64,000 nucleotides of DNA, taken from Prorocentrum cordatum. Its lineage: Eukaryota > Sar > Dinophyceae > Prorocentrales > Prorocentraceae. This document shows, piece after piece, positions 1 to 11,278 of this stretch. The DNA lies in NCBI GenBank assembly GCA_963575745.1, contig CAUYUJ010020538.1:321133-385132 (forward strand), read 5' to 3'. The notes below the pieces were generated by a model. The model was not told the origin of the DNA. It saw only the letters and a program-made list of their open reading frames with translations, and did not search any database. Both the position numbers and the translations under genes were made by a program. Numbering within the stretch: the stretch's first letter is position 1; the number at the start of each line of letters is the position of its first letter.

Positions 1-248
1 AGAGAGAGAGAGAGGGAGAGAGGGAGAACTCCTCGCCGCCTCGCCCCCTCGCCTCCTCCCTCCTCCATCGCCCTTCCTCGACTCGCCTCCTCCCTGCGGC
101 CTCGCCGCCTGGCGCGCAGGGCGGGCTCCAAGTGAGCCCGAAGATGCGCAACGCCATTGCGTACGCGCTGGCGCTGTTCCCCTCGGCGGTGCAGGCGGCC
201 ATGCTCGGCCACGTGCAGGGGAGGGTAGGGTCGGTATCGTTTAACCAA

Positions 249-284
249 TCCCCATCCCCATCCCCATCCCCATCCCCATCCCCT
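249..284. repeat. (CCCCAT)n hexanucleotide microsatellite
   Basis: Six near-perfect copies of CCCCAT. An open frame across it (Pro-Ser repeats) is only the translation of the microsatellite. A short (AG)n tract also occupies the first 27 bases of the window. Confidence 0.9.
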
Positions 285-318
285 TCGAGACCCCCACCAA
301 ATTACCACCCCCAGTTGG

Positions 319-401
319 GGATACACCCCTCGAAACCCGAAGGGACGACCTACATCCCCATCTCGGGGGGGTAAGTCGGCCAGTGGGGCCCAGGCCACGC
401 C
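319..401. repeat. Dispersed repeat R1, copy 1
   Basis: The block resembles 17841-17928 on the same strand. The last 47 bases (from the CCCATCTCGGGGGG motif to GGGGCCCAGGCCACGCC) are nearly identical, and the upstream half is more diverged. It ends shortly before a short inverted-repeat element. No coding role is visible. Confidence 0.75.
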
Positions 402-428
402 GCTGGGGATGGGAATCGTTTAACGATG

Positions 429-545
429 CTCTCGCAAAGTGCCTACTCGCAAACGTCCGGAAAGCCCACGTTCACCTCGATGTAATATATCGTGGATTCC
501 CCACGGCGGGTCCGGGCCGTTTGCGAGTAGCGACTTTGCGAGTAG
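429..545. mobile_element. MITE-like element M1, copy 1
   Basis: A non-coding, about 117-bp element with terminal inverted repeats of 27-28 bp (429-455 against 518-545). Each arm is built from two copies of the core ACTCGCAAA. The left end looks truncated, because the outer GCGTTCC part of the arm is present only on the right. A second copy, inverted and with longer arms, lies at 57861-57999. Two copies with matching ends and interior point to a miniature inverted-repeat transposable element moved by an unseen transposase. Confidence 0.7.
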
Positions 546-554
546 CGGAACGCG

Positions 555-652
555 CCTGCCTATAAATGTAGGGCTGGCGCCTTCTAAGAAGCAGCCTTCT
601 TCTAAGACGTCTTCCCCCCTCCCCCTACCTTTTTGTGCGCGCCGCCAGCATC
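555..652. repeat. Dispersed repeat R2, copy 1
   Basis: About 78 percent alike, by eye, to 17086-17180 on the same strand. Both contain a CCTATAAATG/TCTATAGATG-like start, CTTCTAAGAAG palindromes, a C-rich stretch and an end near TGTGCGCGCCGCC. The palindrome CTTCTNAGAAG recurs at 18019-18170 and 27090-27235. A promoter role for the TATAAA string is not supported. Confidence 0.65.
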
Positions 653-3332
653 TGGTCCTCGCCGCTCGGACCCTGCCGCCAGGGAGGATCGAGGTGGGAG
701 CTCAAGCAGGATCTGGGGGCGTTCGTCAGAGGAGCAAGAGGTCATGATAATGATACGTTCCAAGTTTTCCGAGGTTTCCAAGATTTCCTACATTTTCAAA
801 TTTCGAGGTGTGCTAAATAACCTGGATGGCCTGGAACCTACCCTGAGCCATATCCCCCCCCCGTCCCGCCTGCCCAGCACACGCCCTGCACACACGCGCG
901 CACGCGCGCACACTTTTTTACCTGCGGCAAGGAGCCCTGTTGCAAGAGTGCGGAGCGACAGACGACACAACGACGAAGAACGACAGACGACAGACGAACG
1001 ACAAAAAGCGCGGGGAGGGGAGGGGGGAGCGAGGGGCAAGGGGGGGGGAGGGCGCGCGCCACGCGCCCTGGCCCTCAGGAGGCCGTGCCGGCCAGCGGGG
1101 GGCGGCCGCGCGCCTCGCGCCCCCGCACAGCCGCTTGGTCAGGGGGCGCCCGGCCGCACTCGAGCAGCTCGAGCCCGGCGGCGCCTCAGCGCGCTCCGGC
1201 TTCGCGGGTCGCGCGCTCCCGCCGCCCGGCCAGAACACCGTCGCCGCGCGGCCGCCGCGCGCCGCTGCTAGAAGGCGTTCGCCGCCTCCCGGAACGCCAG
1301 CAGCGCCGCGGGCCCCAGAGCGGCCGGATCCTCCGTCGCCGCCTCGAGTTGACGCACGGCCCGGTGCGCTCCCGGGATCGTGCGCCACGCGTCTGCGCGG
1401 GCGCAGAGCCCGGCCGCCTGGGCCTCTCGCGAGAGGCCGGCCAAGCCGGATTGTGCCCAGAGCGCTGCGGCGGTGCCAGGGGCACCCCCGCCGGCAGCCG
1501 GAACCCCGTCGCTGCCAGGCGCACCCGCCGCCGCCAGCAGCCGCTCTGGAGGCGCAGCCGCCCGCCGCCGGAGCCGAAGGGCCGCCACCGCCGCCTCCGC
1601 GACTGCGGCCGCGCTGGCGGCGGCGCCGCGCCGAGTGCCAGCAGCTGGACTACCCGTCGCTGCTGGCGTCCCTGCCTGCCGCTGCCGCTCGCACAGCGGT
1701 AGCGGCGTTGCCAACACGCGGAGTCGTGTCGACCTCGAGGCTGTCGACGGCGTCGGCCCAAGCGCTGCACGGCGTGCGCAGCGCCGAGCGCCTGGCCGCT
1801 GCCAGCGGCGTGGCCGTCCGCTCTGGCGGCCCGGCGTTGTCGCCCAGCGCCTCGTACTCGTCCTCGATGGGGAAGTCGCCCTTGTCGAGCGCCATCGTTG
1901 CCGGGAGGGCCGGCCGGTCCGCAGCGGCGTCGCCGCAGCGGGGGCTCACAGGCCCTTAGTCTCCACCGGCTCGCGCCAGCGGATGAGAAGTTGGCTCTCC
2001 GTGAGGCTCGTCACCACGAAGCCCGCAGGCCCCTGGAGCCCGCCTTGTTGGAAGGTCGGTTTCGAACCCGACTTGTTGGGAGCGCAACCAGGTTGGAGTT
2101 GCGGGAAAAAAGGTAGAAGAGGGGGTGGGAGGGTGCCGCTGGCAATGCCTCGTGACATCGCCTATCCTACTTTTGCCTTGCCTCCAACTCCAACCTGGCC
2201 GCGTTGTCCAGAGGGGCGGCCCGCAGAAGCCCCAACGTACCGCTGATGACATGACAGACATGTAGGAAGCCGAGTCGCAGATTCAGGGGCAGCAGGCCCT
2301 TGAACTTGCGCGCTGAGCGGAAGAGGTCGGCCGAGGCCGACGCCGAGAATAAAAAGCCACGAGGTGGGGGCCTCAAGCAGTTAGATCGATGAGGTTTGTT
2401 ATTTCCAGGGAAAGCCTGGATGTCGGTGGAACATGGGGCCGAAGCGGGGTGAACCCCTACCGGGCATTTCGGGGCAGGGGGCGGGGGCGGGGATGGGGGA
2501 GGGGGGAGGGGGGTTGACACACAGATCTCATCGGTTTCATTGTTTGGGTTCCTGGTCTCAGATCTTTGGGAGCTTGGTGCGAGGCGGCTGCGAGGCGCAG
2601 TGAGGTCCGTGACATGATCATGCGCCGCGGCAGGTGCAGCTCGATTGAAGCAGCCGTTTCAAGCGGCGCACCTTTTCGGCCCTCTGCCGAGGAGGTCGAG
2701 CAGTAGAGGGCCTCAAAGGGCATCTCGCAAGAGGGCCGCCTCTTCGACAAGTGATTTCTAGGGTGAAAACAACTAGGCCTTCCCAATGGGCCAATGGTGC
2801 TGGGTACAGTTTGAGGGGGGGAGGCGCAGGAGAAGGAGGAGGAGGAAGAGAGGAGGAAGTGGTGCAAAGCAGAGGGGACGAGGAGAAGGAGAAGGATGAG
2901 GAGGAGGGATCGAAAGCGACGTTAAGAACGAGAGGGGGGATGAGGAGGATGGCATATCGTTCGAACGTTGCTCTGAACGGCCCCACCTGCGTGAGACGGT
3001 GCTCGGCTGAGGCGGTGCTCCGACATGATTCCTTTTCTTCCACGGCCATTGCCGCGTCTCTGGGCTTCTCAATTTCAGTGGAGCGTGGAGGGGTGCACAG
3101 GGAGAACGGTAGTCCGCTCCCCTCAACGAGACTATGTGTTCTCCCAGTGTGGTCGGGCTCATTGGCCTTCGGTGATGGTGGGCCCATTCGAGGCCGAATG
3201 TTTGTTAATGAGTTAACTGGTGCGTCTTGGGACTTCACTGGCCCCGTAAATGCGCGCCCATCGGCCTCCAAAGAAGCCCACCCCCCCAACGGGACAAGAC
3301 TTCGTGTGTGAGTGCGTGTGTGCCCGTGCGGG
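653..3332. other. No supported gene; GC-rich unique DNA with GA-rich tracts
   Basis: Several long frames overlap on both strands but are low-complexity Pro/Arg/Ala/Ser and have no recognisable motif. On the minus strand, 1650-1949 reads a slightly more protein-like stretch (DKGDFPIEDEYEALGDN), and 1946-2158 minus reads GFVVTSLTESQLLIRW. These could be remnants of a decayed gene but cannot be joined convincingly. 2810-2940 is GGA-rich. Confidence 0.5.
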
Positions 3333-3355
3333 ACCGTAAGCCATTTTGGCTCAAG
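3333..3355 (+). other. Relict spliced leader 1 (DinoSL) encoded in genomic DNA
   Basis: ACCGTA-AGCCATTTTGGCTCAAG matches the conserved dinoflagellate spliced leader with a single extra A. In dinoflagellates this sequence is added to mRNAs by trans-splicing, so its presence at the 5' edge of a gene marks a mature mRNA that was reverse-transcribed and reinserted. It lies 88 bases upstream of the ATG at 3443 and in the same orientation, which fits a short 5' UTR. Confidence 0.85.
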
Positions 3356-3442
3356 CCACTGAGCTATCGGATCCCATCGATCCCACTGGCCGCCAGCCAG
3401 AGTCCCCCACTCGCCGCCAGAGCGGCCCGTGTTCCTGCAGCG

Positions 3443-4081
3443 ATGCCCCCGAAGGGGGACAAGCGCGGCGGGCGCATTGGTGGCGCTGTTCAGAAGAAGG
3501 CGAAGAAGGACAACAGCAGTCATGATATTTCTGGAGCGCTACCCGCCGCGGGCTGCAAGTGCGGAGGTTGCGGCGTTGAGTGCGAGCCCGACTGCTCCAA
3601 TTGGGGCGATTCGGAGCTCCTGAAGGACAGCCGCGGCCGTGAGGTCTGGTCTCCAATTGGTCACGGCTGCGTGGCGTGCAAAAGCTTCTGCTCGGCGAGG
3701 CAAATCGACTTCCAAGCGCTTGCCAAGGCGAAGGTCCAGGCCGACGACAAAGGTAAGCCTCACCAGTTCCAAGCAAACTTGGATTGTCACAGGGCTGCTC
3801 TGGAAGACACATGGGCAGCTAGAGACGGGCCTGAATGCGCAGTCTGGCCCGGGACGGTCGGAGGCGTCTACACGGAGGACGCCGCGGAACTCGAGGACAA
3901 GGGAAAGTTCGAGGACAAGTGGTCGTGCCAGAAAGCTTTCGACGTCAACCTGGAAAACGTGCGGCTGAACGCCACTCGGACGAAGTTCCCTGGGGACCAC
4001 ATGGACACGGGCCTCTTCAGGGCGCCCGAGTCCAGCGGCAGTAGTATGGACACCAAGAAGAAGCCGAATATCGTGAGGTAA
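3443..4081 (+). CDS. Cys-rich hypothetical protein, N-terminal part of a leader-tagged retrocopy
   Basis: Open frame of 212 residues from ATG 3443 to TAA 4079-4081. It starts with a basic MPPKGDKRGG segment (Lys/Arg/Gly, possibly nuclear or nucleic-acid binding). A Cys/His cluster follows at about residues 34-73: CKCGGCGVEC, CSNWGD and GHGCVACKSFC. This could bind zinc, but I cannot place it in a named family. After that comes a charged alpha-helical-looking region. I chose this ATG because it is the first after the leader relic and is followed at once by coding-like sequence. The stop is almost certainly premature, since the same frame reopens at the next codon (4082) with equally coding-like sequence. 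Treat it as the front of the pseudogene that follows. Confidence 0.6.
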   Translation: MPPKGDKRGGRIGGAVQKKAKKDNSSHDISGALPAAGCKCGGCGVECEPDCSNWGDSELLKDSRGREVWSPIGHGCVACKSFCSARQIDFQALAKAKVQADDKGKPHQFQANLDCHRAALEDTWAARDGPECAVWPGTVGGVYTEDAAELEDKGKFEDKWSCQKAFDVNLENVRLNATRTKFPGDHMDTGLFRAPESSGSSMDTKKKPNIVR

Positions 4082-7000
4082 ATGAACAGCCGAGTCGCCA
4101 TGCGCACGCCCATCTTGTCGACTAGGGCCACCTTCCCATCGCAGGCGGAGAACGCGTTCAACGCGGAGGTCCAGAGTCTGCACGACGTGTGGGGCGGCAC
4201 GTTCGCGTCTAAGTACCAGCCGCAGAAGAAGGTCCTCAAGCCGTACACCGACGAGCAGATCGCGGACGCCATCGCCGAGCTCGGCCGCAAGAAGATTGCG
4301 CAGAGGGAGTCCGCCACCGCCATAGGGCCTGCCCGCCTCGGTGGCCTTCTTCCCTCGGCGTCGCCGCCGCCTGGGCCCGCGCGGTCGCCGACGTGCGGGG
4401 CGGCTTCGGCTGGCGGCTGCGCGTCGGAGCGAGGCAGTTCGGCAGAGCCCTCCCTCAGCAGTTCGCAACTCGGCGTCGCCATTCGGTTCGCAGCTCCAGA
4501 TTCGCGGCGGGCGAGTGGATGATGCAGTGTCCGTTGTGCTTGCCCACGCGCCCGCGAAGTCCGAGGGTGGCGCGTCCCGCCGCGAGAGCCTTACTGCCTC
4601 GACTTCTCGCGGCGTCGGCGTCGATGCGCTCGCCGCGCTGGCAGTCCGCCCGCAGTTGATCGATGCCGACCCCGACGTCGAGGAGGACTGCAAGCTCGAG
4701 AGCTCCGCTCGGAACAAGCCCCCCCTCCTTCTGGTACCAGGTCTGCACGGCCCAGTCCGCCTTCAAGAGGGACAGCAAGCTGTCCGGGCGGATGCAGTGG
4801 GGCCGCGCGCGCGTCGCGCGCCTGCAGAAGGCGGTCGCCACCGCGCTTCAGGCATTCGGGCTCGAACCGCTCCAGCCGGGAGGGGGGGGGGGGGGCTGGG
4901 CACGGGGGAGACGGAGGAGGGAGGAGGTGGTGCGAGGAAGGACGGGAGAGGAAGTGGAGGAGACGCAGCATGCGAAGTTAGGGAGGACCGGGGGACATTG
5001 ACGAGGGAGAACTGCGATGGAGGGCGGGGATAGACCAGGAAGTGGGAGTTGCTAGCAGGACACGCGGTGGACGAAAGGTGGGCGATGGGAGAGTTGAAGG
5101 GGGTGGAGGTGAGGTGCATGACGAGGTAGACGACGGCAGCCCTCTTTATGGCGTCAGTTGGCGCACGCAGTCTTTTCTCTGGTGGGATATGCGCGCGCGC
5201 CGTGGCGGAGTCTAGCTTCGAGCGTCGGCCTGTGATTGCGCGAGCGAGTGCGAACGTAGATCGTGCTTCTGAAGCTCCTCCTGATGTTGGTCCAATGTTT
5301 TCTTTGGACTTGACTCGTCGTTATCGTCGTTGGTCGAAGCCCTCGCCCCCCCCCTAAGGGCTGGGAAGCTCGAGGAGCTCTTGGGCGCGACTGAGGGCGT
5401 GACCAAGATGATGGACGAGCTGGCCGCTGGCGAAGATGGTAGCGTCGAGCTGTGGAATAGCATGGACAACGCAGTGGGCCTGAAGCTCGAGTTCCCCATT
5501 CAGGTTTGCTCCGAGCTAGCGCAGTTCGAGGGCTGCACTGGACGAGAGCTCGTTCGACGTTGCTGTGCCCTCGGTGGCCGAAGTGATGAGCCCGTTCAGG
5601 AGGACGCACAGTTGGGGATCTCGCAGAAAGTTTCGTGGGCCCACCAGAGGGGGAGCCTGAGTCCTTCTTGTCAGATTCGCAGTCGGACGATTTAAGGCTG
5701 CGAACCCGAAGACCTGCGAGCTCAAGCTGGGGTTGGACGATGGGGCCGTTGAGTCCTGCCGCCTCTGCGTGCACCAGTTGGTGGCAACGACAGCTCAGCG
5801 CGGGGAGTCTGCGCACGAGGTCATGCTGAACGCCGTCGTCGGCCCGAAGGCGCAATGCAAGACGGCGCTGGAGGAGCTCGACGAGGCCCCAGAGAACATC
5901 CGCGATTTCTGGAGCGCGATGCGCGCGATCATCGGGGCGACGGCGTTCGCGCCCAGCACGCGCCACATCGCGGCGATCAATGCTGCGATGGAGGAGTTCC
6001 AGGGCAGGAAGGAGACTATCAGGGCGAATTTCGTGCTCGCGCTCTACCGCGGGGAGTTCATGGCGAATAGGGCCCAGCTGGTCTTCGCCAAGAGTGCAGA
6101 CACGCGGTCGGCTGTGGAGCAAGTGAACGACGACATGCAGGCGATCGACCGTCATTCGCACTCCGCCCAGACCGGGTGCGCCGAGTTTACCAATTGTTCT
6201 AAAGTTGCGCCGCATGGCCTGCAGCGCGCGCAGTGCACCCCCATCCCAGCGGCGACCGAACAGTGCGAGATCAAGCTCGTGCACCTGCTGTTGGGCGCGT
6301 GGAAGCAGGTTGAGTCCCAGGGCGGCTCGCCAACCCTTTCGCAGATCAACAACATCAACGCGCGCGCGCAGCATTCGACAGAGGTGTGGCCTCAGGAGTC
6401 TATGATCAATGCAATCGTCGGTTGGTGAACAGCGGACATGCAGCCTGCTGCGGCAGAGGAGCTCGCCGATCTTGATGGACCTGCAGTCGTGCTTTGAGCC
6501 GACCCTTGACGACGCGAAGTTCCTGATGTTGGCGAAGGTGGAGTCCTGCAAGGACAAGCCGACCGTCGAGGGGAACAGCCCCGCCGTCGAGAAGCTGGCG
6601 ATGATTGTGGAGGCTGCGAGCGCGCCTTGCGAGTCGAGCCAGCTCCCCACGAAGCAGACGATTGCCGCGGCCAACTTCGCTGCGCAGTTCCCGAAGGAGG
6701 GCATGTCGAAGACCACTTGGAATACTTAGGCGAAGTACTTGGCATCGGAGATTGACGTAGTCCACCGGAGGGTGCAGCCGCAAGCGGCAGATGCGGCGGA
6801 CTCCTTGCCTACTGATGACCGCGAGGTTCTGGTGACCCCTTTGCTCGCATCGTTTGTAGAGTACCAGAAAGTGTCCGATGAGGATGGCCAGCAAATCATT
6901 ACCGACCGTGCGAAGGAGCTGGAGTCCAGCTTGGAGGAGTTCGTGACGACCACGAAGGATGACCTCGCGCACAGTGCCTTCGCGCTGCTGCAGGAACTGG

Positions 7001-7491
7001 CCAACCTCAACGCCGACCGTGCCCTGGCTCATGCGGGTTGCAAGAGCTGGCATCGCATGTTGAGCGACGATGCCAGCCTCGTGGGCTGTCTCGACGTCGT
7101 GGGAGGTTCGCTTCTCCAGGTGCCGAACCTGCTCGAGCAGGCCGAGAACGTGCGTGCGGCCATTGAGGACTACATCAAGGTGCGCAAGCAGGTTGGCGCG
7201 ACGCAGGACGACGCCATCGTGCAGAGGGCCTCAGAGATGAAGGAGCAGCTGACCACCACGAGGCCGGAGCATATGCTCCTACATCTGTACAATGACCCGG
7301 GGATGCAGGCGTTCGGCGCGGAGCAGAGGGAGACCAACACCAGGGCGCTCAAGAGGGACTGCCAGCGCTTCGCGAGATGGGGGTCAGCTTGCGCCCCCGA
7401 TCGCGCGCGGGCCGTGAAGACCATGAAGCGCAGGTGGATGCTTTCGGTTACCGACGCCGTGTGTCGTCGTCCTCGCCGAAGCCAGTGCTAG
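4082..7491 (+). pseudogene. Remainder of the decayed leader-tagged retrocopy
   Basis: Reading continues in the same frame from 4082 (FPSQAENAFNAEVQ, YTDEQIADAIAELGRKK) to about 4340, then shifts. Coding-like pieces resume at 4393-4860, 5330-5560 (KLEELLGATEGVTKMMDEL), 5700-6428 (ENIRDFWSAMRAIIGATAF), 6409-6729 and 6730-7380 (ELESSLEEFVTTTKDDLAH). They are separated by at least three frameshifts and an in-frame TAG at 6727-6729. The pieces are mostly charged, helical and Cys-poor. All lie on one strand in order, so one ancestral ORF of over 1,000 residues is likely, though two adjacent retrocopies are possible. No intron signature separates the pieces, as expected for a processed copy. Function unknown. 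Confidence 0.6.
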
Positions 7492-7494
7492 AGG

Positions 7495-8591
7495 CCATGG
7501 TATATCTGACCTCCACGTTTGCTTCGATGGTGGTCGTGATGGTGGCGCTCTATCGCTGGCTTCGGCGGCGGCGTCGGCGCGCGGCTTCGATGACCTCGTC
7601 TGGCAGGCTGCTTCTCGCTCGAGCCTGTCCGCTGAGGGACGGCGAAGATGATGAAAGCGAGGCGGGGCGAGGAGCAGGAGTGGAGGAGGAGGGGAGGAGA
7701 AGAGGACTGAGGGGAGGAGGAGGCAAGAGGAGGAGACTAACAAACGAGAAGCGGCCAGGCGGCCAGGCGAGTGGAGGACTTCGCGAGACACGAGCTCCCG
7801 TGGCGCTGGCGGCGAGTGGGAGATAAGACACATCAGAATAATCATACCTCGAACACACTGCCCACGCGAAAACGTAAGCCGCCGAATGCGAAATGCGTCA
7901 CCCCGAGTCAGACACTAAAACAGGGAATTAGGGGGGATGGACAGGGGGGCGGATTCGGGGGTAGGGCAGGACGAGGAGGCAGAGGGGGGGGAGGGGGGGG
8001 CGCCTGCCTGCCGCCCTCGTTACGTCGACCCTACCTTCCCAGCGAACGCCGCCGCCCGCCGCGTGCCGCGGGGAGGGGAGAGGAGGGCAAGATTAGACGC
8101 AGGAGGAAGGAGGAGGAGGGGGAAGGGAGGAGGAGGAGGACGAGGAGGGCAGCGGGAGGGAGGTGGAGGAGGGAGAAAAAGGAGGACAAGGACAGCAAGG
8201 AACGCAGAGGCCCTCCCTCCTCCCTCTCTCCTCCCCCCTCGCGTGAATTTTTCCCCCCTTCAACCTTCTTGTCGCCGCTTCGCGGGCGCCGCTCTACCTT
8301 CCCCCTGGGCGCGCTGCGCGGTGCATCGGCGATGGCACGCAGTGCACGAAGCGTCGGTGGTGCAATGATATTGAAAAACAGAAGTTCCGAAATCCTTGGT
8401 TCTTGAGCGACACGGGCGACAATACGAAACCATTTAGAAATCAGGACGGGCCCCCAGGACCCCCGCAGAACGCGAACATAACGAACACAATGCGATTCAG
8501 AAAAACCTGCGGAACGACCCGCGGGTAAAAGACTGGTCGCCTTGCAAAACGATCCACCCATCTCCCCTGCGACTGGCAATCCCGACCCGGT
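7495..8591. other. No gene seen; GA-rich and mixed unique sequence
   Basis: 7640-7760 and 7930-8200 are purine-rich GGA tracts; the rest shows no repeats or motifs I can name. The open frames are Arg/Gly-rich by-products of the purine bias. Confidence 0.6.
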
Positions 8592-8873
8592 ACGTGCAAC
8601 CTCTCGTTTTGCACAATGGCGCATTTTACATGCAATCGATTGGTGCTGCGCGAATGGCCCTCGCACGTGCAACATCGCCCACAGGCCCAAGATGACCCGC
8701 TGCATGTAAACGGTGCGATATCCAGCACCATGAGTTGTACGTAAACAGTACAAGCCTCAGGCTAGCCGTTGTAAGCGTAATCCGTACGCTATCTATGAAT
8801 GTATTGTACCGTTTACGTGCAACGTCTCATGTTGCATAATGCACAGTTTACATGCAATGGACCATTGATGCGC
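8592..8873. repeat. Pair of 60-bp direct repeats
   Basis: 8592-8651 and 8815-8873 share ACGTGCAAC, TGCAYAATG and TTTACATGCAAT in the same order (roughly 78 percent identity by eye). Between them lie more TGCATGTAAAC-type words, some inverted, so parts could pair as hairpins. AT content is higher than in the flanks. Confidence 0.7.
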
Positions 8874-9166
8874 AAACTCACGCCGTGCACCCCCCGCCCC
8901 GCCCGTTTCCCCCGAAACACGCCCCGCACGCAAGCCGTGCAGCCCCGCCCGTCCCGCCTAGACCACGCCCCGCAGAGTACGCCCCGCACGCACGCCAGAC
9001 ACCCCCACCGTTCCGCCAGCCCAGCACACGCCCTGCACGCGCGCACGCACGCACACGGCCGCACACGCAGCCGCACGCACAGGCACACACGCACACGCGC
9101 GCGTGCACGCACGCACACGAGCACACACATTACACACAAGCAGACACACTCGCGCTTAGAAGCAAA

Positions 9167-9167
9167 T

Positions 9168-9220
<53 letters not shown>

Positions 9221-9228
9221 CACACACA

Positions 9229-9276
<48 letters not shown>

Positions 9277-9290
9277 TACACGCACATACG
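9167..9290. repeat. (CA)n then (CACG)n microsatellite
   Basis: A long CA run passes into GCAC tetramers. Flanking DNA from 8890 to 9350 is also rich in CACGC words. His/Thr- and Cys/Val-rich frames on both strands are translations of this repeat. From 9361 to 10545 I see no gene, only a GA-rich tract around 9790-9960. Confidence 0.95.
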
Positions 9291-10545
9291 CATACACACA
9301 ATCACCCTCTTTCTCACACACACGCACGCACATACGTACACGTACAACATACCACGCACTACATCTGACCAAAGCAACCACAGTCAACCGCAAAGCCCAA
9401 GCTGAAAAAGGGTAACCATTTGGGCATACAGGGAATCCCAGCAACTGCACCCCATGTGCACACATTCCGATGGGTGCATGTCCATGCGCGCGTGCGCACG
9501 CTAGGTCAGAGAAATGGCGATCCCCAATATTGTTTGGATAAGTTTAAGCAGCCCTACAATAAAGACTGACATTCTTCCTCGCCTCAACATGCCGGTACAA
9601 GTTGATAACGAACAGGTTGTTGAATTGTTGGCCGGGCAGTTTTTGCGTCCAGTTTGTATTTTCATCCCCCGTGATTTGGGAGGTTTGTGTTCCAGAGTCG
9701 CTTAACCCTTCACCCATAAGTCCGATTATATCATTTGTGACCCACGCTCTTTTGATAGTGTTGCTGCTGAAGCTCCGATCCTTGCCGTATAGTAGGGATG
9801 GGAGAGGAGAAGGAAGAGAAAGGGGGTAGGGGAGGACGAGGAGGAGAGGGAGGAGGGGAGTGGGAGGGAGAGGACAGAAAGGAGAGGAGACAGAGGAGGA
9901 AGACAGAGGAGGAATCAAGATGAGGACAAGCAGAACAAGGAGAGGGAAACACAAATGACATGAGTACTTATTAGGAGAGGGGCAGTAAGAGGCGAGGCGT
10001 GAGGCGAGGCGCGAGGCGAGGCGCGCGAAGCGATAGCACAGGCATGGAGGGACGAGGAGGGAGGAGGGCCCCCCCTCCCCAAGCCCCCGATGTCGCGATC
10101 TGCTCACAGCGTGGGTCCCAGAAGTCTCGACCCACTTCCTGGGGCCGGTGCCTCGTCCCGAATCGTTGTTTCACAGCCCCCGCGCCCGCTGAGGGACCCC
10201 AGGTGCCAGGTCTGAAGCCCTTCCTCCTCGTCTTCGCACTTGTCTTCCTAGTCGTTATCCTCCTGCTACCATCGCTGCCCTCCCGTCGTCCACGCTGTCA
10301 TCCTCGTCGTCCGCCGCCTTTGTTGCCGCCATCCTCCATACGAGCCCAACGGATAAAGGCGACCTTCTGCTTCGCACAGCGGTCGAGGCCGCGTCGGGTG
10401 AGTTTTTGTGGGCGCGCTCCCTCCCCCCCCAAACAACAAATTAGCCAAATCGACGATCTCGGCGCTTCCCGTTGTTGTCCGACCAGGTCTGAGCGCGTCC
10501 CTCTCGCCCGACCTCGCCGCGATCTGCTTGCCCCCAGAGAGACTT

Positions 10546-10670
10546 GGCATCGCTCGGACGTGTGCACTTTTTCTCGGCGAGAACCATCGAGGACCATCCT
10601 GGACCATCGAGCAAAAAAACACACGAACGAAACCGAAAAATGCACAGGAAATGGACGCCCGAGCGACGGC
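10546..10670. mobile_element. MITE-like element M2, copy 1
   Basis: Inverted ends: GGCATCGCTCGGACG at 10546-10560 against GGACGCCCGAGCGACGGC at 10653-10670. The same ends and interior (TTTTTCT..CTCGGC, GAACCATCGAGGA) recur at 19035-19161. No coding capacity. A poly-C run follows at 10681-10700. From there to 11278 nothing recognisable is seen. Confidence 0.65.
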
Positions 10671-11278
10671 AAAAAGAGCGCCCCCCCCCCCCCCCCCCCC
10701 AAGCGGCTCGCCGAGCAGGTGGCCAACAGGCAGTCCAAGTCGGCAGCGGGGAGCACGCCAGGAGGCGCGCATGGGCGGGCTGGAGGAGGAGGGAGGAGAG
10801 TCTCGGGCCTGACGAAAGGGGGGGATAGGGAAAGGGGGGGTACGAAATTTGCTGCATGCAACTGGTTTCGGCCCCGCCGCCAGGCACATTCCTCCATACA
10901 TGGGCGCCTCCCGGCGCCGGGAGGGGCCCGGAAAATCAGCTACGTGAGCTGATTCTCAAACCCCCCCTTTGTTATCCCCCCCTTTCGCCCTGCCCGAGAG
11001 TCCGGGGACAAAGAACGGTATGACATAAACTTGTCCGATGTCGGGGACGCCTGCCCCAGGGCGGCCAGAAAGTTTACGCCCCGACGCGCCACTGTAGGGG
11101 CATAAACTGTGCAGCCGCCCGGGGGCCAGGCGTCCCCGACGGCGGAACAGCTTGTTTTATCAGAGTGAGGGGGCTGAACCGAACGGTCATTGACTGTCCC
11201 TGGGTGCGTGGCTGAAGTGGAATTCCGCGATGCGGATTCTTGTCTTTGTTGTGGTTGTTGTTGTTTGTTGTTGCCGTC

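Noticed and set aside
555-652. TATA-box promoter at CCTATAAATG
   Set aside because: Part of dispersed repeat R2; the second copy has TCTATAGATG and no gene follows either one.
940-1959. 340-codon plus-strand open frame (Pro/Arg/Ala-rich)
   Set aside because: It overlaps several equally long frames on both strands in very GC-rich DNA, where stops are rare. There is no domain and composition follows the base bias.
5154-6716. 520-codon minus-strand open frame
   Set aside because: It lies antisense to the protein-like pseudogene reading and is rich in Arg/Leu/His. It is a shadow of the plus-strand coding bias.
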